Position numbers and translations under genes: made by a program
Source: JAFNAG01 sp963824985
Lineage (GTDB): Bacteria; Acidobacteriota; UBA6911
NCBI GenBank assembly: GCA_963824985.1
Contig: CAWGRQ010000037.1
Coordinates: 1-64,000, forward strand
DNA length: 64,000 nt
Reading direction: 5' to 3'
Part shown: one piece after another, positions 53,940 to 63,793 of the stretch
Layout of the letters: each line of letters starts with the position of its first letter
How positions within the stretch are numbered: the stretch's first letter is position 1
Notes under the pieces: model-generated
Databases searched by the model: none
The model's input: only the letters and a program-made list of their open reading frames with translations
Told to the model about the DNA's origin: nothing

Positions 53940-54752
53940 CTAAGTCTCTCCCGCAGCCGTGCCCATGGCAGCACCCCCGGTTTCGCAGTCACTCACGGAT
54001 GACCCTTTCACCAAGCCTGCAGATATCCGGCGACCGGCAGCATCCACCAGCGCGGAAACGTCGAAGATCGTCTCGGGAGTCGCCTCATTTTCCGTCATCA
54101 CAAGAGAAATGCTGCCCAAAACGTTCTTCTTCGGGCCAAAAACGGGAGCAGAGATTCCAACCCGGCCGGGGTCAACTTCGCCTCGCGACACCACGACGCC
54201 TGCTTTACGTATTCGTCGAAGATTGGCTCTTACCGTCAGCCATTCCGCGCCCAGGCCAGCTTCCGCAATTTCAAGGGAAAACTCACCGAAGAACCATCGA
54301 ATTGACCCCCATGGAAGATTTGCAAAGATCACCTTTGACGCTGACCCGCGAAACATGGGCATTAACCTTCCCCGCTCATAACTCACGGGAGTCTTCAGGA
54401 AAGCTTCTCCTTCCTGGTGGATGCACATGACATAGTTGCGATGCATTCGGCATAAAAGCGCAATGCCTATTCCTGCCGAATGGGTGATCAAGCGCCGCAT
54501 AACCGGCTTCCCGAGTTTGATTAAGGGATCACTAATTCGGATCTGCCTGTCAAGCTCGACGATTGTGGGGCCAAGAACGTAAGCGCTCCCATTAAGAGGC
54601 TCAAGCATGCCGATCTTACGGAGACTTCTGAAGTACCTGTAGGCCGTGCTGACGGAAATCCCGGTTTCTTTGGCGGCTTCTTCCACAGTCCATTCCGGTT
54701 TCTGGAGCGTATGTAACCGGAGAATCGACAGCAGCCTATCCGATGTATTCAC
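53940..54752 (-). CDS. IclR-family transcriptional regulator
   Basis: 270 residues with a GTG start. The winged helix-turn-helix is EEAAKETGISVSTAYRYFRSL (residues ~23-43, written in part). The C-terminal effector domain shows LPWGSIRWFFGEF and GEVDPGRVGISAPVFG. IclR proteins bind small carboxylates and commonly control divergent or downstream catabolic genes. It sits just upstream of the moaD-aor pair on the same strand and 1.17 kb from the divergent M24/MFS genes. Either or both may be targets. Confidence 0.88.
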   Translation of the reverse strand: MNTSDRLLSILRLHTLQKPEWTVEEAAKETGISVSTAYRYFRSLRKIGMLEPLNGSAYVLGPTIVELDRQIRISDPLIKLGKPVMRRLITHSAGIGIALLCRMHRNYVMCIHQEGEAFLKTPVSYERGRLMPMFRGSASKVIFANLPWGSIRWFFGEFSLEIAEAGLGAEWLTVRANLRRIRKAGVVVSRGEVDPGRVGISAPVFGPKKNVLGSISLVMTENEATPETIFDVSALVDAAGRRISAGLVKGSSVSDCETGGAAMGTAAGET

Positions 54753-55918
54753 AGGAAAAACTCCGTCTTAGTGATCCGTTTGCTCGACAGTATAAAGATG
54801 AGCGCCGAGTGAATGGTTTTGTGTTTGTTTTTCATTATATTAGAAGCGTGCCTTCCTTTTATCATTAAATATTCCCACACCGAGATAAAAATGTCGAGTG
54901 TTATCGACGCTCTCAAGGCAAAGGTGGGGCGAAGGAGGCGAGTCTTTCTGGAGTCCTAGTTTGGTTCTCTGGAACAGGGCGAGCGCCGCCGCAGCGGCCG
55001 TATGATCCTCACTCAAGAATTCGAACGGCTTTCGCCCTCTGCTGCCCTGGCGCTCAACCTGGGTTGCCGCGACCATGTAGAGATTCTGTGTGAATCGTTT
55101 GGGAATCGTTCGACTGCCTTTGCGAGGCTCGATGCATTAGGCCGCCACAAACTCGTTGCCGCGAGGCGGACTGGTGCTGATCCTGAGACGGCGTCACACA
55201 GCACGAAAGACAAACGGATCGTGCGCATCCCGATCCTGGAGCAGCGCATCGCAGCGGCCGCCTTGAGTAGATGACTTGGTGTTTCGGCATGGGATCAGTT
55301 TGCGAAAATCCAACCGAATTGTTATGCCATAGGACTGATTCCTGATGCAGCGGGCTCGCGATTGCATGCTACCGAGCTATTCGAAATGGAATTCGGCAGG
55401 GTGGCTTCATACGGCAATTTCCATGTTGTGGCCAGCTGCACTCGCTGGGGACTGGACTTCACCCTCGATATGCGGCAACGGCAGGTTCCGTTTGGGATTT
55501 TTAGATTTTATAACATGTCCATCTTGACAATATATGACAATATCAGCTTGACAACAATACCGGCTATGCTAAATTATGCTATATTTTGATGAAAATGTTA
55601 TGGCCATGGATGAGCTTTCCAAACCCGAGTCTGAAGCACTCACAGAAATGACCGTCAGAATTCCTAGGAGGGACGGAGAACCTGGTAGCGGACGTGTTCC
55701 GTCCGAAATCTCCCGAGCAGTGTTCCACTACCGTCCGCCAAGGCATTTGCCTTTTCATTTAAGGAATCACCTTTGAGCGGCTTAAATATTGCAGCCAAAA
55801 GCGAACCCGCTGCTCGTAGTGGCTCATCAGTGAACCCGGGCAGATTCCTGCCGGAAAATTCGCGATGCGATCGTTTCGAATGAATGGTTAATTAGAATCT
55901 AATGGAAGGCGGTGCCTG
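54753..55918. other. Long spacer between IclR regulator and M24-like gene
   Basis: 1,166 bases. Base composition shifts towards AT after ~55300, and 55521-55600 is strongly AT-rich with TTGACA at 55523 and again at 55547 (24 bases apart) and repeated TATGCTA units at 55564 and 55574. This may be an IclR-bound promoter region, but no -10 fits at 17 bases. Several short open frames exist (for example 55002-55274) without recognisable products; I consider them decayed or chance. Confidence 0.45.
55523..55590 (+). promoter_or_regulatory. AT-rich operator/promoter-like patch
   Basis: TTGACA at 55523 and 55547, TATGACAATATCAG between them, then TATGCTAAATTATGCTATATT. The repeated half-sites are the sort expected for a dimeric regulator such as IclR. 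The distance to the next start (55919) is long, about 330 bases, so the role is uncertain. Confidence 0.25.
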
Positions 55919-57148
55919 ATGAGATTTGGAACTATGGGAGTGGATTTTGAGGAGAGGGTTAATTTTGATAGGTTGCGGAAGGAACGACTCGCAAAAGCTA
56001 AAGAAGCCCTAAAAGCGAGTGATCTGGGATCTCTCGTCTGTTATGACTTTGATAACATTCGTTACATTACCGGAACCCATATCGGAGAGTGGTGCCGAAA
56101 TAAGATGAATCGTTATTGCATCCTGCCGTTGGGTGGGGAACCCTTACTTTTCGACCCGGCAACCCCTGCCAAGAAACTTTCCTGTCCGTGGATCGCGGAC
56201 CGAGTCTATCCCGCAGTCGGATCGATGCGGGGGGCAATTCCGTCTGAAACCGGAAGCGTAGATAAAGTAGCCAAGGACATATTCAGATGGCTAACGGAAT
56301 ATGGAGTGGAAAAAAGGCCTGTGGGAATGGATATTGCCGACATCCCTCTTATCCGAGCGTTGGAGAATAAAGGGCTGATGATTGTTGATGGTCAGGAGGT
56401 GATGCTGGAAGCCCGGATTGTCAAAACGAAGGATGAAATTGAGCTGTTGAAAGCTGCTGCGGCTCTGGTAGATGCAGCCTATGAATCGATCGTCAGGGCT
56501 ATTCGGCCTGGTGCGAGAGAAAATGATCTGGTGGCCGTGGCGAATCAGGTCCTTTTTAGCCTTGGATCGGAGCTTGTTGAGTGTGTGAACAGTGTGGCTG
56601 GAGAAAGGGGAACACCACATCCGCATACCTTTTCGGACCGGATCATTCGTCCGGGAGATATGGTGTTTCTGGATATTATGCATTCTTATATGGGATATCG
56701 TACCTGTTATTACCGTACTTTTGTCTGCGGCAAACCGACGCAGGCTCAGTTGGACGCCTACAAACTGGCCTGGAAATGGCTTAAGGATTCTATCGATTTA
56801 GTGAGACCAGGAGCAACCACCGCAGATGTGGCGAAGGCTTGGCCCCCTCCGAAAGAGTTCGGTCTCAATACCGAAGAAGAGGCCTTCCTCCTGCAATTTG
56901 GCCACGGCGTGGGCCTGAGCATTTGGGAGAAGCCAGTGATCTCAAGATTGTTTTCGCTCGAGAAGCCATATCCTATTAGAGAAGGAATGGTTTTTGCTCT
57001 CGAGACCTATTGCCCATCAGCAGATGGAAAGGGTGCGGCGCGGATCGAGGAAGAAGTTGTGGTGACCAAGGAAGGGTGTGAGCGGATCTTCCGGTTTCCC
57101 GTCGAAGAGCTTATATCTTGCGGCCTTTCGGGAACCACGACCGTTTGA
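55919..57148 (+). CDS. M24-fold hydrolase (Xaa-Pro peptidase/creatinase-like) lacking one metal Asp
   Basis: 409 residues. An N-terminal creatinase domain precedes a pita-bread domain. Of the five M24 metal ligands Asp252 (VFLDIMHSY), His329 (FGHGVGL), Glu362 (ALETYC) and Glu377 (RIEEEVV) are present, but the second Asp (normally in SDxTRT) is Cys263 in GYRTCYYRT. So it is probably not an ordinary two-metal aminopeptidase; creatinase-like or other C-N/C-S cleaving roles are possible. Codon use is visibly more AT-rich than genes left of it. An MFS permease follows 370 bases downstream. Confidence 0.8.
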   Translation: MRFGTMGVDFEERVNFDRLRKERLAKAKEALKASDLGSLVCYDFDNIRYITGTHIGEWCRNKMNRYCILPLGGEPLLFDPATPAKKLSCPWIADRVYPAVGSMRGAIPSETGSVDKVAKDIFRWLTEYGVEKRPVGMDIADIPLIRALENKGLMIVDGQEVMLEARIVKTKDEIELLKAAAALVDAAYESIVRAIRPGARENDLVAVANQVLFSLGSELVECVNSVAGERGTPHPHTFSDRIIRPGDMVFLDIMHSYMGYRTCYYRTFVCGKPTQAQLDAYKLAWKWLKDSIDLVRPGATTADVAKAWPPPKEFGLNTEEEAFLLQFGHGVGLSIWEKPVISRLFSLEKPYPIREGMVFALETYCPSADGKGAARIEEEVVVTKEGCERIFRFPVEELISCGLSGTTTV

Positions 57149-57154
57149 CGGTCG
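57138..57154. terminator. Short hairpin at end of M24-like gene
   Basis: CGACCGT (57138-57144) and ACGGTCG (57148-57154) pair perfectly around TTG, overlapping the stop codon. It is followed by A-rich, not T-rich, sequence on the plus strand, so it is a weak terminator candidate. Confidence 0.35.
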
Positions 57155-57518
57155 GGAAGAATAAAAAAGGGAGCGGGCGAAGAGTGAGGAGGTAGGCTTT
57201 ATTGGGTCGGGAACAACTCGTCGGCTTATAGCGGACCGGATTTTGGGCGCAGGATTCCAACCTCCCCTCTCGAAACTGACCTTTCCGGAGAGAGTAGGTT
57301 TTACCCAGAAGGGATTACAGGTGGCCGGCTCTCGCTACGCGGTGGCTGCTCGACCGGTCATTGTTAACTCAATGGTCGCTGATGGCGCTGCTTTTGAGGC
57401 CATCAGCCTTTACAGAACCTGATCCTGCGATGGCCTTACATTTCCTGCTCTTCGCACCCATGCGGCTTTTTGCTTCCTATCCGACTAACAAGATCACCTG
57501 CGAGAAGAGGAAGAATCA
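57149..57518. other. Spacer between M24-like gene and ACS-type MFS gene
   Basis: 370 bases. No gene, repeat or RNA recognised apart from the small hairpin at its left edge. GAGAAGAGGAAG before 57519 serves as the ribosome site of the permease gene. Confidence 0.4.
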
Positions 57519-58790
57519 ATGGAGACCACATCGGAGGTAGAAAAGAGGGTTTTTGCCAAGATCGCGTGGAGATTGGTGCCCATCCTGGGCATTGCTAATG
57601 TTCTGAATTTTGTGGATCGGCTCAATATTAGTTTTGCCGCCTTAACGATGAATCAGGAAGTCGGATTGACGGCAACCCAGTTTGGTGCCGGAGCCGGCAT
57701 TCTGTTTCTCGGGTACTGCTTGTTTGGATTTCCGAGCAATCTCGCTCTATACCGCTTCGGGGCGAGAATTTGGATCACGCTAATCGTGGTCACCTGGGGA
57801 CTGGTCTCCGCGGCGACATGTTTTGTGTCGGGACCAGTCAGTTGGTATCTATTGCGATTGCTGCTCGGCGTGGCCGAGGCGGGTTTTTTCCCCGGAGTCA
57901 CCTACCTCATAGGGACGTGGTTTCCAGTTGAATACCGTGCGCGCATACTGGCCTGGTTCCTGGTCGCGATTCCTGTCTCCTCGGTTATCAGTGGTCCCAT
58001 TTCCGGTCTATTGCTTGGGATGGATGGAATTGCTGGAATCGCCGGCTGGCAGTGGTTATTTCTCTTGGAAGGGTTGCCAGCGGTACTTGTCGGCGTCGCG
58101 ATCCCTTGGGTGATTGTGGACCGACCGGAGCAAGCTCGATGGCTGACGGAGGAGGAGCGGCAAGTCGTGGCCAAACGCATTCACGGCGAACAGCGCGATA
58201 GGCCGGTCCGCCGTCTGCTGCCTGCGATTAAAGACGTCAGGGTACTGACCTTGGCTGTGGTTCAATTCGGGTTTATAGTGGGTGCCTACGGAGTCGGAAT
58301 TTGGCTTCCTCAGATTATCAAGGCCGGTCACTTTTCGGACTTGGAGGTCGGTTTCGTCACAGGCGGATGCTATGTTGTGGCCTCCATCGGGATGTTTGCC
58401 TGGTCGGCCTACGTAGACAGAAGCGGACGGAGAATCAGACATCTTACGCTAGCCTGCCTGGCGGCGGCAGTCGGGTCGATTTTCGCCATTTTAACCGGAA
58501 ATTTTTGGCTGTCCCTCACGTGGCTAACGGTTGCCCTCATAGGCATCACCGCTGCGAGAACCATCTTCTGGGCGATCCCGGCGCGCTTCCTTACTGGGTT
58601 GGCTGCGGCGGGTGGCATCGCATTTATCAACTCAATCGGCACAACGGGTGGCTTCGTTGGACCCGCCTTGATAGGTTGGTTGAAGGATCAGACGGGCTCC
58701 TTTTCCGCAGGGCTACTCGCAATGGCCGGCATCCTGCTGATATCCACGGTGATGGCATGGTCGCTGAAATTTTCCGTGAAGCAAGAGTGA
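57519..58790 (+). CDS. MFS transporter, anion:cation symporter (ACS) type
   Basis: 423 residues, 12 membrane segments. ANVLNFVDRLNISFAALTMNQEVGLTATQFG at the N-terminus and LGVAEAGFFPGVTYLIGTWFP in segment 4 are ACS (phthalate/galactonate/tartrate permease) hallmarks. It would import an organic acid with protons. With the M24-like enzyme and the IclR regulator upstream, it suggests a small inducible uptake and breakdown unit for a carboxylated compound. Its AT content, higher than in genes before 54 kb, matches the M24 gene. Confidence 0.88.
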   Translation: METTSEVEKRVFAKIAWRLVPILGIANVLNFVDRLNISFAALTMNQEVGLTATQFGAGAGILFLGYCLFGFPSNLALYRFGARIWITLIVVTWGLVSAATCFVSGPVSWYLLRLLLGVAEAGFFPGVTYLIGTWFPVEYRARILAWFLVAIPVSSVISGPISGLLLGMDGIAGIAGWQWLFLLEGLPAVLVGVAIPWVIVDRPEQARWLTEEERQVVAKRIHGEQRDRPVRRLLPAIKDVRVLTLAVVQFGFIVGAYGVGIWLPQIIKAGHFSDLEVGFVTGGCYVVASIGMFAWSAYVDRSGRRIRHLTLACLAAAVGSIFAILTGNFWLSLTWLTVALIGITAARTIFWAIPARFLTGLAAAGGIAFINSIGTTGGFVGPALIGWLKDQTGSFSAGLLAMAGILLISTVMAWSLKFSVKQE

Positions 58791-58870
58791 GGCACATGGC
58801 TCGCCCGCTTCGGCTTCGGATTCGCGGAAACAGCAAAATCTGCGAGTCGCCCGGCAACTCACCAATAAGT

Positions 58871-59698
58871 TTAAGCAGCTGAAGGCACGCGCTCGATCAG
58901 ATGCAACAATACGTTCGCGATCACCTCTGGGCGCTCAACAATGGTCAGATGTCTCGCCTTGGGGATGATCAGCAGCGTTGAGCCCTTAATGCCGCTTTCA
59001 AGCACTCTTGCCATATCTGGGGGAGTGGCATAGTCTTCTTCGCCGACGACGATGGCAGTGGGAACGGGCAATGCACCCAGAGCTGTTCGCAAATCAAATG
59101 CCCCAAGCATATTGCAGGCGGCCGCATAGGACGACATGTCATTTTTCAGGAATATGTCCGAACAGCGCGTCACGGTGTCGGCGTGCTCCTCGCGGAATTT
59201 GTCGGTGAACCAGCGGGTCTGCTGGAACGCGATCAATCCGGCGAATCCCTTCTCTTGGGCCTCCCGTACACGCCAGGCCCAGCGATCAGCCGCTTCGGCT
59301 CCATACCAGGATGTAGTGTCGAAGAGGCCCAGCGTCCGCACACGGTGCGGGTGCGAGACCGCGAACTGCAATGCCACACTGCCTCCCATGGAGGCGCCTG
59401 CCACGTGAGCACTGTCCCAGCCTACGTCATCCAACAAGCCGGCCAGATCGTCCGCGAACATTTCAAGGCGAAAGGGTCCTGCTCCCTTAGTGGACGAACC
59501 ATGTCCACGACAGTCGTATGTAAGGATGGTAGCCTTATGGACCATCTGCTCGACGACCGGATCCCATATAGTGCTGTTCATTGCGAGAGTGTGCACTAGC
59601 ACAAGTCGAGCCCGCGCGGGATCATTGTTGCCGTGAAGGGTGTATTGAAGGGTGATGCCGTCGCGTGTCGCGGCAGTGCCGGCATGTTTATGATACAT
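58871..59698 (-). CDS. Alpha/beta hydrolase (3-oxoadipate enol-lactonase-like)
   Basis: 275 residues with AGGAGG ribosome site. Catalytic residues are Ser103 in GASMGG, Asp in VVGEEDYATPP and His in KARHLTIVE, the usual order. Sequence style is that of PcaD-like lactonases and related ring-cleavage-product hydrolases. No signal peptide, so cytoplasmic. The next gene upstream on the same strand is an AAHS-type permease, so aromatic or lactone catabolism is suggested but not shown. Confidence 0.8.
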   Translation of the reverse strand: MYHKHAGTAATRDGITLQYTLHGNNDPARARLVLVHTLAMNSTIWDPVVEQMVHKATILTYDCRGHGSSTKGAGPFRLEMFADDLAGLLDDVGWDSAHVAGASMGGSVALQFAVSHPHRVRTLGLFDTTSWYGAEAADRWAWRVREAQEKGFAGLIAFQQTRWFTDKFREEHADTVTRCSDIFLKNDMSSYAAACNMLGAFDLRTALGALPVPTAIVVGEEDYATPPDMARVLESGIKGSTLLIIPKARHLTIVERPEVIANVLLHLIERVPSAA

Positions 59699-59815
59699 AG
59701 TACGTTCCTCCTATGCGGTTGAGCTCAGTTCCTGAGAGGCACGTTTCCGTTCCCCCTTGAGCAATTATGTCATGAGCAATAATCTACAATAACCAGGACG
59801 ATCGCACAGGTTGCC

Positions 59816-61156
59816 TCACAGCCTGAAAGCATTTGCCTTGCCCTTCAGCGCGATGCTCAGAAGCACTGCAAGTGCAGCCATAAAGGCTGGCGCCGTTCCG
59901 GCCAGGAATATCTGCGGCGTCGTCCAATCCCTCGAGAGCAACATCCCGGCGACCAACGGGCCGATGATCGAGCCGATACGGCCCACTCCAAGTGCCCAGC
60001 CAACGCCCGTCGACCGGACGGTGGTCGGGTAGAAGCTCGCCGAGAGTGCGTTGAGCCCGGCTTGCGCTCCTTGGATTGAGATTCCGAGAATAAGCGTCGC
60101 CGTCATCATAACGGTGAATGACGTCGCGTACGCCATTCCGACGATCAGTACCACACACAACAAAAACTCAGTGAGTAATGTCGCAAATGCACCCCGCATC
60201 TTCATCAGGCTTCCCTGAATGAGGCTGCCGATAACCCCGCCGAAGCTGAAAAGCCCGGCAGCCGTGACCCCGGCTGAAATCGGCATACCGGCTGTCGTCA
60301 GGAGACCTGGGAGCCAGTTCATGAAGAAGTAGAGCAGCAGCAGGTTCATGAAGAAAGGGATCCACAGGAGCACCGTTCCCAATGCTCGCCCTTCTGTAAA
60401 CAGATGCTTAACTGGCAACCCGCCCGCCTGCTCGCGCCTCGGCGCCGGTGCTCTCACGGTCGCGGCAGCCATGAAGGGTCCCATCCTTGCCATGATGGCC
60501 GCCACTTTTCGAGGATCGGCACCGGTGGCGGACAGGAACCGCACAGATTCGGGCAGCAACTTGATCAGAGCGACTGCGATGACCAGCGGTAGCAGTCCGC
60601 CTAAATAGAAAACTGAGCGCCAGCCCCACAGCGGCAGCATTTTCGTGCTGACCAAGCTCGCAGCCAAGGCACCGAGCGGCATGCCGGCGAACAGCGCGCC
60701 CACGAAAATCGGTTGCAGACGCTTTGGGGTGTATTCAGCGGTAAGCGCGACGACGTTCGGCATCGCCCCGCCGAGTCCAAGCCCGGTCAGGAAGCGGAAC
60801 AATATGAACTCCTGAAGTGAGTCAGCGTGCGCGGTCATGATGGTGAACGACCCAAATAGCAGCGCCGACGCGATGATGACGATCTTGCGGCCGCAACGAT
60901 CTGCGATCGGACCGCTAGCGAGCGCCCCGATCATCAGGCCTATCAGTGCGGCGCTGAAGATGGGGCCGAATGTCTTCAGCGGGATCGACAGGTCCTGTGC
61001 GATGGCCGGCGCGAGAAATCCGATACACTGCGCATCAAAGCCCTCGAGCAACATTAATGTGCCGCATTGTGCGATAACTCCCATCTGGAATCGACTTAGC
61101 GGTTGTTCGTCGATCAAATCGCTGACACTGCGTGCATGCAGTCCGCTGTCCATCAT
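59816..61156 (-). CDS. MFS transporter, aromatic acid:proton symporter (AAHS) type
   Basis: 446 residues, 12 membrane segments. MLLEGFDAQCIGFLAPAIAQD at segment 1 carries the GFD acidic residue of PcaK-like carriers. GPIADRCGRKIVIIASALLFG is the A-motif, and RFLTGLGLGGAMPNVVALTAEYTPKR follows the family pattern. Likely takes up a benzoate-like or other aromatic acid. Same strand as the hydrolase downstream (about 120 bases apart). Confidence 0.87.
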   Translation of the reverse strand: MMDSGLHARSVSDLIDEQPLSRFQMGVIAQCGTLMLLEGFDAQCIGFLAPAIAQDLSIPLKTFGPIFSAALIGLMIGALASGPIADRCGRKIVIIASALLFGSFTIMTAHADSLQEFILFRFLTGLGLGGAMPNVVALTAEYTPKRLQPIFVGALFAGMPLGALAASLVSTKMLPLWGWRSVFYLGGLLPLVIAVALIKLLPESVRFLSATGADPRKVAAIMARMGPFMAAATVRAPAPRREQAGGLPVKHLFTEGRALGTVLLWIPFFMNLLLLYFFMNWLPGLLTTAGMPISAGVTAAGLFSFGGVIGSLIQGSLMKMRGAFATLLTEFLLCVVLIVGMAYATSFTVMMTATLILGISIQGAQAGLNALSASFYPTTVRSTGVGWALGVGRIGSIIGPLVAGMLLSRDWTTPQIFLAGTAPAFMAALAVLLSIALKGKANAFRL

Positions 61157-61318
61157 ACCTTCTCCTCCAATCCACTCAGAAGGCTGGGGGCCTCCCTCGC
61201 TCCAATATCTGCCGAGGCGATCCCTCTCGTCACTGTCCCGGCCACCGATGGCGCCGCGCCATTGAGCCTGGATGTGACTCGCCCGTCGCTGATGGCTGAT
61301 CGAAGGTTCCTACCAGCC

Positions 61319-62341
61319 TCAGCGTGGTTTAAAAGATGACTTGAAGCGCGCTTCAAAGCGCGCGCGAACCGCCGGATTGCACAGCCCGACCTCGGGCAAC
61401 TGGCCGTTCAGCATAAGCACCAGATTCGCGGCTGCCTGATTGAGCGTGCGCTCGCGGGTGCGGGCCGTTGTGCCGGCGTGGTGCGGCGTGATGATCACAT
61501 TCTCCAACTCAAGCAGCGGGCTCTCCGACGTGAGCGGCTCGGGCTCGAAGACATCGAGCGCAGCCCCCGCCAGTCGCCGCTCCTTGAGCACGTCGATCAG
61601 CGCCTGCTGATCGACGATCGTCGCCCTCGCGGTATTGACGAAGAATGCGCTCGGCTTCATGCGGCTGAACCGTTCGGCGTTGAAGAGCCCTTTCGTCTGC
61701 GCGGTGACTGTCATGTGCAGCGACACGATGTCGGAGGCCGCGAGTAGATCGTCGAGTTCGCCGACTTTCTCGGCGCCTAGGGCGGCAATGGTCTCGTCGC
61801 TCTGGTAGGGATCATAGGCAAGCACGCGCATGCCGAGAGCCATGGCGCGCCGGCCGACCAATTGGCCGATATTGCCAAATCCGACCAGACCGAGGACGCT
61901 ACCCTCGATGTCCCCGCCGATGATTCGGCGCGCGTCGTTCCAGCGGTTCGCGCGAACCATGCGATCGAGCTGCGGAATCTGGCGCATAACCGAAAGGATG
62001 AGTGCCACGGTGTGCTCGGCCACGCCCAGCGAGTTCGCGCCCGGCGTATTGGTCACAGGAATCCCGTGCTCGGTCGCTGCCTCCAGATCGATCGCTTCGA
62101 CTCCGACGCCGTATTTCGAGAGTGCGCGCAAGTGCGGCGCAGCCTTGATCACGGCGAGCGGCACTTTCTCGAACGCCGTGAGCAGGGCGCCTTCGACGCC
62201 GGCAAATACTTCGGCGATTTCTTCGGCGCTATAGACGCGTTCGGGCTCGACTACGACCTCGACTGCCGGATCGAGAATCGGCCGGGCGAAGTCGTAGAAC
62301 TGCCAGAGGACTCCGGGAAAATAGATTCTGGATTTGGCCAT
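61319..62341 (-). CDS. D-2-hydroxyacid dehydrogenase, phosphoglycerate dehydrogenase-like
   Basis: 340 residues. Rossmann loop LGLVGFGNIGQLVGRRA (GxGxxG) near residue 150; Arg in ARATIVD, Glu in DVFEPEPL and His in ITPHHAG are the catalytic triad in the usual places. It reduces a 2-keto acid or oxidises a D-2-hydroxy acid with NAD(H). Belongs to the catabolic run on the minus strand from 63.8 to 58.9 kb; the gap upstream to the next gene is ~140 bases. Confidence 0.88.
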   Translation of the reverse strand: MAKSRIYFPGVLWQFYDFARPILDPAVEVVVEPERVYSAEEIAEVFAGVEGALLTAFEKVPLAVIKAAPHLRALSKYGVGVEAIDLEAATEHGIPVTNTPGANSLGVAEHTVALILSVMRQIPQLDRMVRANRWNDARRIIGGDIEGSVLGLVGFGNIGQLVGRRAMALGMRVLAYDPYQSDETIAALGAEKVGELDDLLAASDIVSLHMTVTAQTKGLFNAERFSRMKPSAFFVNTARATIVDQQALIDVLKERRLAGAALDVFEPEPLTSESPLLELENVIITPHHAGTTARTRERTLNQAAANLVLMLNGQLPEVGLCNPAVRARFEARFKSSFKPR

Positions 62342-62479
62342 TTCATCTCCTGTTCGGTTCGGTCACACGGACTTGGGCTCGCAACGGCAAATCCGAGCGA
62401 CCGAAGCCGCGCTGCAGAACCGCTTGGCGATTCTCCTTGGTCCCCGCCAAATCGGCCTCAGCTGTACTTCAGCCAGTCT

Positions 62480-63379
62480 TCAATCCAATCCGCAGGTGCT
62501 GGCCTGTTCGCGGGCGACGACGGCCCAGTCTTTCTCGCCTTCACCATGGGCAATGGCGCTGAGCAGCCGATCGCGAAACGCGCTGCCGCTAGGTAGTGGA
62601 ATTCGTCCCATGTCAGCCGCGGCCATTATCAAATTAAAGTCCTTAAGACCCAACAGCGTCGTGAAACCGGCTTTGTCATACGATCCATCTACCATGATCT
62701 TGCCGTAGACTCTATATGCGGGCGCCGAGAAGAGGCCTTCAGTCATTACATGGTAAAGCACCTGGGGCGCGACACCGTATGTCCGCACGAGCGAAAATGC
62801 CTCGGCCATGGCTTCGATGGCACAGCCGAGCAAAAAGTTGTTAGCCAGCTTGATTGCAAGCGCAGACTCCGGGATCGGACCGGCCTCGAGCGTTTGCCAG
62901 CCCATGACCTTGAACAACGGCTCGCATCGGGTAACGGCTTCTGGAGGTCCAGCAGCAACGATCCCGAGTTGTCCCGTAGCTGCCAGATCGGGTCGGCCCA
63001 GAACCGGAGCCGCAACGAGGACTTGGTTCGCTTCGGCATGGGCGGCGGCGAGGGCTCGAATTGTAGCAATGCCGTGAGTGCCCATCGAGAGATGAATGGC
63101 ACCTGCAGGCATGGAGGCCCGAATTCCACCCGAACCCAATACGACTCCGTTTAGTACGGCATCGTCGGGTAACATCGTGACGACAACATCGCGTCCGACA
63201 GACGCTTCGGCTATCGTCGAGGCAACTTTGATACCCGCCGCAGCGAATTCCTCCGTCTGGGCACGTACAACGTCATAAACGATGATCTCATGACCATCGC
63301 CGGAGATTCGACGCGCCATACCTCGTCCCATGCGTCCCAGCCCATAAAATCCTACTTTCAGTCTATTTGGGTTGCTCAT
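62480..63379 (-). CDS. NAD(P)-dependent beta-hydroxyacid dehydrogenase (3-hydroxyisobutyrate dehydrogenase-like)
   Basis: 299 residues from the ATG at 63379. Dinucleotide loop GFYGLGRMGRGMARRI at the start; then DVVVTMLPDD; and the catalytic lysine region ALAIKLANNFLLGCAIEAM near residue 175. The C-terminal domain is all-helical. It reduces a semialdehyde or related carbonyl with NAD(P)H. Its ATG lies one base after the TGA of the preceding small gene, so the two are probably coupled. Confidence 0.85.
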   Translation of the reverse strand: MSNPNRLKVGFYGLGRMGRGMARRISGDGHEIIVYDVVRAQTEEFAAAGIKVASTIAEASVGRDVVVTMLPDDAVLNGVVLGSGGIRASMPAGAIHLSMGTHGIATIRALAAAHAEANQVLVAAPVLGRPDLAATGQLGIVAAGPPEAVTRCEPLFKVMGWQTLEAGPIPESALAIKLANNFLLGCAIEAMAEAFSLVRTYGVAPQVLYHVMTEGLFSAPAYRVYGKIMVDGSYDKAGFTTLLGLKDFNLIMAAADMGRIPLPSGSAFRDRLLSAIAHGEGEKDWAVVAREQASTCGLD

Positions 63380-63380
63380 G

Positions 63381-63662
63381 TCATTTCTCCACGCGCACCT
63401 CGACAAAGCTCAGTGCGCTCCAACGGCGCTTGGCTTCGATGCGTCCGCCTGGCAGCATCATACCGACGATCACGGAGGCCGAGGCGGTCCAACCGTTGCC
63501 GCCCACGACCTCCGCCAGCCAGTTCGGCACCAAGTACAGGTTCGGGCATTTGATGAACTTGACGATCCATAACAGGATGGTCGACAAGACGCCGGGAAAA
63601 CACATTAAAAGCCATTCGATCAACTGACGGGACGGACTATTCCCGCGCGAATTCTCGAGCAT
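63381..63662 (-). CDS. Small membrane-anchored protein of unknown function (93 aa)
   Basis: 93 residues with one hydrophobic segment (WLLMCFPGVLSTILLWIVKFI, residues ~15-35), then a soluble part containing VVGGNGWTASASVIVGMMLPGG. No family recognised; its stop abuts the next start, which supports coupling. The frame is open further upstream, but the ATG at 63662 is the first sensible start. Could also be chance. Confidence 0.4.
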   Translation of the reverse strand: MLENSRGNSPSRQLIEWLLMCFPGVLSTILLWIVKFIKCPNLYLVPNWLAEVVGGNGWTASASVIVGMMLPGGRIEAKRRWSALSFVEVRVEK

Positions 63663-63793
63663 TCTCTGTCCTGTCTCTGATGTTCGTTTAATAAATAGCA
63701 GTCCTTTCGCATCTAATGTACAAAGGAGATGACGATGCGAAGAGGACGGCCGATTCCCAAATTGGCGTTGAGCGAGCAAGGCCGTGAGCCTCG

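Noticed and set aside
55002..55274. 90-residue open frame in the long IclR spacer
   Set aside because: No ribosome site, no recognisable family, and overlapping frames on the other strand are equally long.
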